Shown: positions 60,109 to 64,000 of the stretch, piece after piece
Position numbering within the stretch: the first letter of the stretch is position 1
How the letters are laid out: each line of letters opens with the position of its first letter
From: Melastoma dodecandrum
Lineage: Eukaryota; Streptophyta; Magnoliopsida; Myrtales; Melastomataceae
Assembly: GCA_029817715.1 (NCBI GenBank)
Contig: JARUPY010000396.1
Span: 2,976,001-3,040,000, forward strand
Length of the DNA: 64,000 bases
Direction: 5' to 3'
Made by a program: the position numbers and the translations under genes
The notes under the pieces: generated by a model
The model's input: the letters and a program-made list of their open reading frames with translations, nothing else
Databases searched by the model: none
What the model was told of the DNA's origin: nothing

Positions 60109-60588
60109 TGCAAGAGCATATTATTATTTTTAGATTTTATAATATTAGGGGTATTTTAGAAATATCAAATTATATTTCTTTTCTAGTATAAATAAGGCCT
60201 TAGATTTTCTAAGGATGACAATTGTTATTCTTACCCTATTATCTGATTTTAAGAATTTTTTGAAGTTTAGAAAACCCTAGAATTATCTATCATTCCCTTC
60301 ATCCTATTCATTTTCTCCTAGTTTTTCTGTGATTTTTCCTATTTTCGCTACGCTACTCCATCACGATTGATGATGACTTTCGAGGTAGTGCTGTTGTGGT
60401 TGATCATGTCATGAAGCATCATTTTCCAAAAGAACCAAGTTTTTTTTGTCCGTTCTTTACAACTTTTTGTTTTATGATTATTGATAACTTGTTCTAAATA
60501 TATATTTTCATTCCTCTAATTGGGTGATATTAGGCGAAATCCTTGAGGTATATGGTAATATATGAGTATATTACTTAGATTGGGGTAC

Positions 60589-61689
60589 TGTTGATAGTTT
60601 TATTAATTTTGTAGCTAAATTCGGAAGGAAGGAGGGCGGATGGAGTTTTGCAGAAAGTTGGGGCAGCTGCACCAGATTCCATTGCAGCCGCGCCACCGAG
60701 TCAGAAAGTGCTTAGAGAGTTGGTGTAGCTGCACCAGAAAGTGTTGCTGCCGCACAGGGTGGACGAAAATTGGACAGAATGTCTAATGCAGCTGCACCAG
60801 ATTTTCGTGCAGCTCATTGTACGAACGCGAGGAAATATTTTATTTCCTAGATACTCTCTACTTTCCAGATTTTAAAGATTTCCTAAGGTTACAACCCCTG
60901 GAGGCATAAAAGGACGACTTGCTTGAGGGAGAGGGGTGTGTCAAGAACAAGAGATCACGTCGGGCCGCACACGAAGATATTCGACAAAGCTTCGGGCGAT
61001 GTTTAGGATGTTTTCCATTTCTTTAGTTTTGTGTTTGATTATTTTCAGCATGAACTAAATCTCTTTTCTATATGATGAACTTGGTTGTGGAGTTACTTTC
61101 TTAGTGAATTCCTTTAAACTATCTCTTTTTGTGTTTCGTTTATTTACTTCACTTGTTCTTAATGCTTACATGCGTGTGGCCGACGTTCGTATTGATCGCT
61201 TGTACTTGGGTGAGCTCGAGAGATGATTTTAAGAGAAGACGTAGTGGTGAAAGTAGCCTGGTTTGTGTTGTGAGAGCAAGCGGACAAGGGAAATCGAGAC
61301 TTAACGCATCTAATTAATTGTGAGCCTAGAGAAAGAGATCGGTTATTTAGGTAGTTCGGCGGATTTCGAGAGGAGCACGATAACTAGGCATTTCGGTTAG
61401 TAGACGAACACGAAATTGAGATGGGGAGAGGGGAGACACGGGATAGTAACGGAACAATTGAGCGATTCATAGTCCTAGGTTTTCTTATTATTGATTTCAC
61501 TTGCCTTTACTTTATTTACTTGCTTTCGTTTTTAGTTTTAGTTACAATTCTCATTACTTTCGAGTTGACTTTGAAAGCGTTGGCACCGGACGATAGAAGA
61601 GATTTCCTAGACTGTCTCCTCGTGGGATCGATATTTTACTTACTCTATATTACTTGACGCGACCCGTGCACTTGCGGATCTAGCGAACA
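60589..61689 (+). repeat. 5' LTR of the Athila element
   Basis: TG...CA ends, followed after six bases by the primer-binding site. No second LTR is in the window to confirm the left edge. Confidence 0.6.
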
Positions 61690-61888
61690 AGTTTTTGGCG
61701 CCGTTGCCGGGGAGACGGCTGCAGACTATTCTTTCTACTTTTGGTAAGAACGATTTTAACGATTAAGCCACTGATCTTCTGATCAATTTTGCAGGTTTAT
61801 GCACCGCACTCGACGCGGTGAAGAGTTTGAGTTTGACCCAGAGATCGAACGGACATTTTGAATTCGGATAAGGGATCAACGACGAGCT

Positions 61889-64000
61889 ATGGAAGAACAT
61901 ATTCACAATCAGGTTGTTGATCAACAACCAAGGAGGACCATGCGTGACTATTCTCAGCCAACACCATTAGAGAACACGCCATTCCTTTTGCTTGCAATTC
62001 AGTCACATAATTTTGACACGCCTTCGATCTTGAATATGATTGAAAATAACAGTTTTGGAGGTTTGCTAAACGAGGACCCTCATTGGCATTTAACTCGATT
62101 TAAATATCTTTGTGACACTTTCAGGTTTAATGGAGCAACCCCTGATGCAATTCAACTAAGGCTCTTCATGTTCTCATTGAGAGACAAGGCACGAGCGTGG
62201 CTCTATTCACTCCCGTCGGAGTCAATTCCTCGTGGGAAGATTTGCACGAGCATTGTTAGGAAAATACTTTCCACCGAATAGGACTATGAAGATTCGGAAC
62301 GAGATCACATCATTTCGCCAACAACCGGTGGAGTCCATGTACGAGGCCTGGGAAAGATTTAAGGAGCAGCTCAGATTATGCCCACACCACGAGATCCAAG
62401 ATGGATGCTCGTTCAAAGTTTCTATGACGGATTGACAGATTCTCTCCAATTTATTGTGAACTCAGCAGCAGGAGGAACCATCATAAATAAGACACCCGAC
62501 GAGTCGTGGGACCTTTTCAAGCAAATAATGAACAATGGCCAACGGAGAACACCTACCGTAGATTCGATGGAAAGCATCAAATCGATGCATTAACATCACT
62601 AACCTCCCAGATGAAAGCTCTAACGAGAGAGGTAAATGCTCTTCGATCATCACCACGTACATCTAATAATGTTTACTCTGAAGTGCAGGCTATGGAGTTA
62701 CAGGAGGACATGCACGAAGTCAATTATGCGGGTGCATATAAACAAAACAATGCATATGCCAATACATACAATCCTGGATGGCGGAACCATCAAAATTTTT
62801 CCTGGAGGAACAACCAAGGCCAGCAAGAACAAATGCAATCAAGGATGAATCAACCTCTTGGTTTCGCTGGCACATCACGACAGCCCGCATGTGAGATTAA
62901 ACCTAACGTGGAGGATTTGTTTAAATAGTTTATCATAGGGCAGGAAGAAGCGCGAAGGCAATAGGAAGAAGCGAGAAAACAACAAGAGGAGTTGAAGAAA
63001 CAACAAGAAATAATCCTCAAAGATCATGCTACTTCAATCAAGCAATTGGAAATCTAGATAGGCCAGCTCACAAACTCTATGACGATGAGGCCACAAGGGA
63101 CCCTTCCGAGCAACACAGAACCAAATCCAAAGCGTGAATATTGTAATGTAGTAACCCTTCAGAGCGGGCATGATTTGAAGAGGCCTTCGAGAAAATGGAG
63201 GAGGAAAATGAGCAGGCTCGTGAGAAGCGTCGTAGCCATAAGGTAAGTAGCTCGGAACCTGTCGAGACTGATAATGTTGTGGCCACGCAAATACACCCCA
63301 CGTCGTCGCCTTTTGTCCCTAAGATCCCATTCCCACAAAGATTAAAGAAGGCAAATGATGAAATGCAGTTCAAGAAATTTCTGGACATGTTCAAGAAGCT
63401 GCAGATCAACATCCCTTTTGCAGAGGCATTGGAGCAAATGCCAAAATACGCTAAATTTATGAAGGAGATGTTATCCAAGAAGCGTCGGCTAGGTGATCAC
63501 AAGACCCTTGCTTTGACTGAAGTGTGCAGTGCCATCCTTCAGAAGAAGCTACCTCCGAGACTCAAAGATCCAGGTAAATTCACGATTCCTTGTAAGATTG
63601 ATAATGAATTTTCTGGACAGGCACTTTGCGATCTTGGGGCAAGCATAAATTTGATGCTATATTCGGTATTCCAAATGCTTAACATTGGCGAGGTACGTCC
63701 CATTTTCGTGACTCTTCAATTAGCCGATCGATCACATACTTATCCAAAAGGTGTGATTGAAGATGTCTTAGTTAAAGTGGACAAGTTTATATTCCCTGCT
63801 GACTTTGTGGTCTTGGAGTATGAGGAGGATCGTGAGATCCCGATCATTTTGAGCAGACAATTCCTTGCAACAGGAAGAACTCTCATTGATGTGCAAAAGG
63901 GCGAACTCACCATGTGCGTGCATGATCAGGAGATAAAGTTTAATATTGGTGATGCATTGCATATGCCTAACGACAATGATGAATGCAGTTATATGGACAT
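61889..64000 (+). pseudogene. Athila gag and protease, broken
   Basis: Gag has the blocks FGGLLNEDPHWHLTRFKYLC and AIQLRLFMFSLRDKARAWLY. It is broken by TAG at 62279 and by frameshifts near 62235, 62380 and 62500. Later come a coiled, Gln/Glu-rich part with stops (62925, 62961, 63055) and the NVVTLQSG stretch before protease. Protease has FTIPCKIDNEFSGQALCDLG with DLGAS at the active site (about 63630) and then IILSRQFLATG. It continues past the window edge. Confidence 0.85.

Larger units (their letters stand above)
57466..60363 (+). mobile_element. LTR retroelement carrying a captured aminopeptidase transcript
   Basis: The 3' LTR is 60106-60363 (TGATGCAAGAGC ... CTCCATCA). The 5' LTR ends at 57723 (CTCTATCA) and by length begins near 57466, though its first part is diverged. 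Shared text includes TATAAATAAGG, TTACCCTATTATCTGATTTT and CGCTACTC. The primer-binding site TTGGCATCAGAGC (initiator Met tRNA) is at 57725, and CCCGGGGAGAT lies just before the 3' LTR. Inside there is no reverse transcriptase or integrase. Instead it holds acidic frames of unknown origin (57882-58319, 58438-58686) and M1 aminopeptidase pieces. It must have moved with enzymes from elsewhere. Confidence 0.75.
60589..64000 (+). mobile_element. Athila-type gypsy element, 5' part, decayed
   Basis: The probable 5' LTR is 60589-61689 (TGTTGATAG ... TAGCGAACA). The primer-binding site TGGCGCCGTTGCCGGGGA at 61696 is the tRNA-Asp site typical of Athila. Gag and protease follow, and the element runs out of the window before RT. 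Several CTGCACCAG / CAGCTGCACC repeats lie in the LTR at 60665-60815. Confidence 0.85.

Overview
The window is nuclear DNA of a flowering plant. Genes have GT-AG introns, intergenic DNA is AT-rich, and about half of the window is LTR retrotransposon. The sucrose carrier looks like the eudicot type I (SUC2) clade. From memory of Arabidopsis numbering, the genes LRR kinase, plastid PDH-E2, 5'-3' exonuclease and TMEM18 match a cluster on Arabidopsis chromosome 1 (about AT1G34420, AT1G34430, AT1G34380, AT1G34350). A eudicot, possibly an early-branching one, is my inference; I cannot name the species.

Layout. 0-1.3 kb: the 5' end of an Arg/Ser/Glu-rich protein gene (minus, cut by the window edge), its promoter, and a small unknown gene (minus). 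1.3-3.5 kb: decayed intergenic DNA. 3.8-7.2 kb: an LRR receptor-like pseudokinase (plus). 7.8-10.9 kb: the E2 subunit of plastid pyruvate dehydrogenase (minus, 6 exons). 11.1-11.6 kb: a palindromic MITE-like element made of seven short hairpins. 11.7-13.8 kb: an organellar-type 5'-3' exonuclease (plus, 5 exons). 14.5-43.5 kb: a TMEM18 gene (minus, 4 exons) whose second intron is about 28.3 kb long because it is filled with nested retrotransposons.

The nest has three layers. The outer layer is an old Ogre-like element (about 15.2-43.03 kb) that seems to have carried only ORF1. Inside it is a 2.0 kb copia-like solo LTR (17911-19908, TSD ATGTG). Also inside it, splitting its ORF1, is a nearly intact 21.1 kb Ogre element (20154-41246, 4.4 kb LTRs, TSD CCTTC) with ORF1, gag-pro, a 306-base intron and RT / RNase H / second RNase H / integrase. 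The flanking TMEM18 exons still join in phase across the whole nest.

43.5-51.4 kb is repeat-rich: an unrecognised ORF, a 74-base tandem repeat, a deleted copia element, a 1.2 kb miniature LTR element and a degraded Ogre LTR piece. 51.5-53.1 kb: a sucrose transporter (minus, 3 exons). 53.9-55.6 kb: an RRM RNA-binding protein gene with a premature stop (minus). It shares a site-II (TGGGCC) promoter with the divergent chloroplast mitoferrin-like carrier MFL1 (55.8-57.0 kb, plus). 57.5-60.4 kb: an LTR retroelement that has captured pieces of an M1 (PepN-type) aminopeptidase mRNA. 60.6 kb to the end: the 5' part of a decayed Athila-type gypsy element.

The host genes do not form one pathway: plastid acetyl-CoA supply, plastid metal transport, nucleic-acid processing, nuclear-envelope membrane protein, sucrose loading and signalling. 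The main theme of the window is retrotransposon nesting inside a working gene, plus capture of a host gene by a retroelement.
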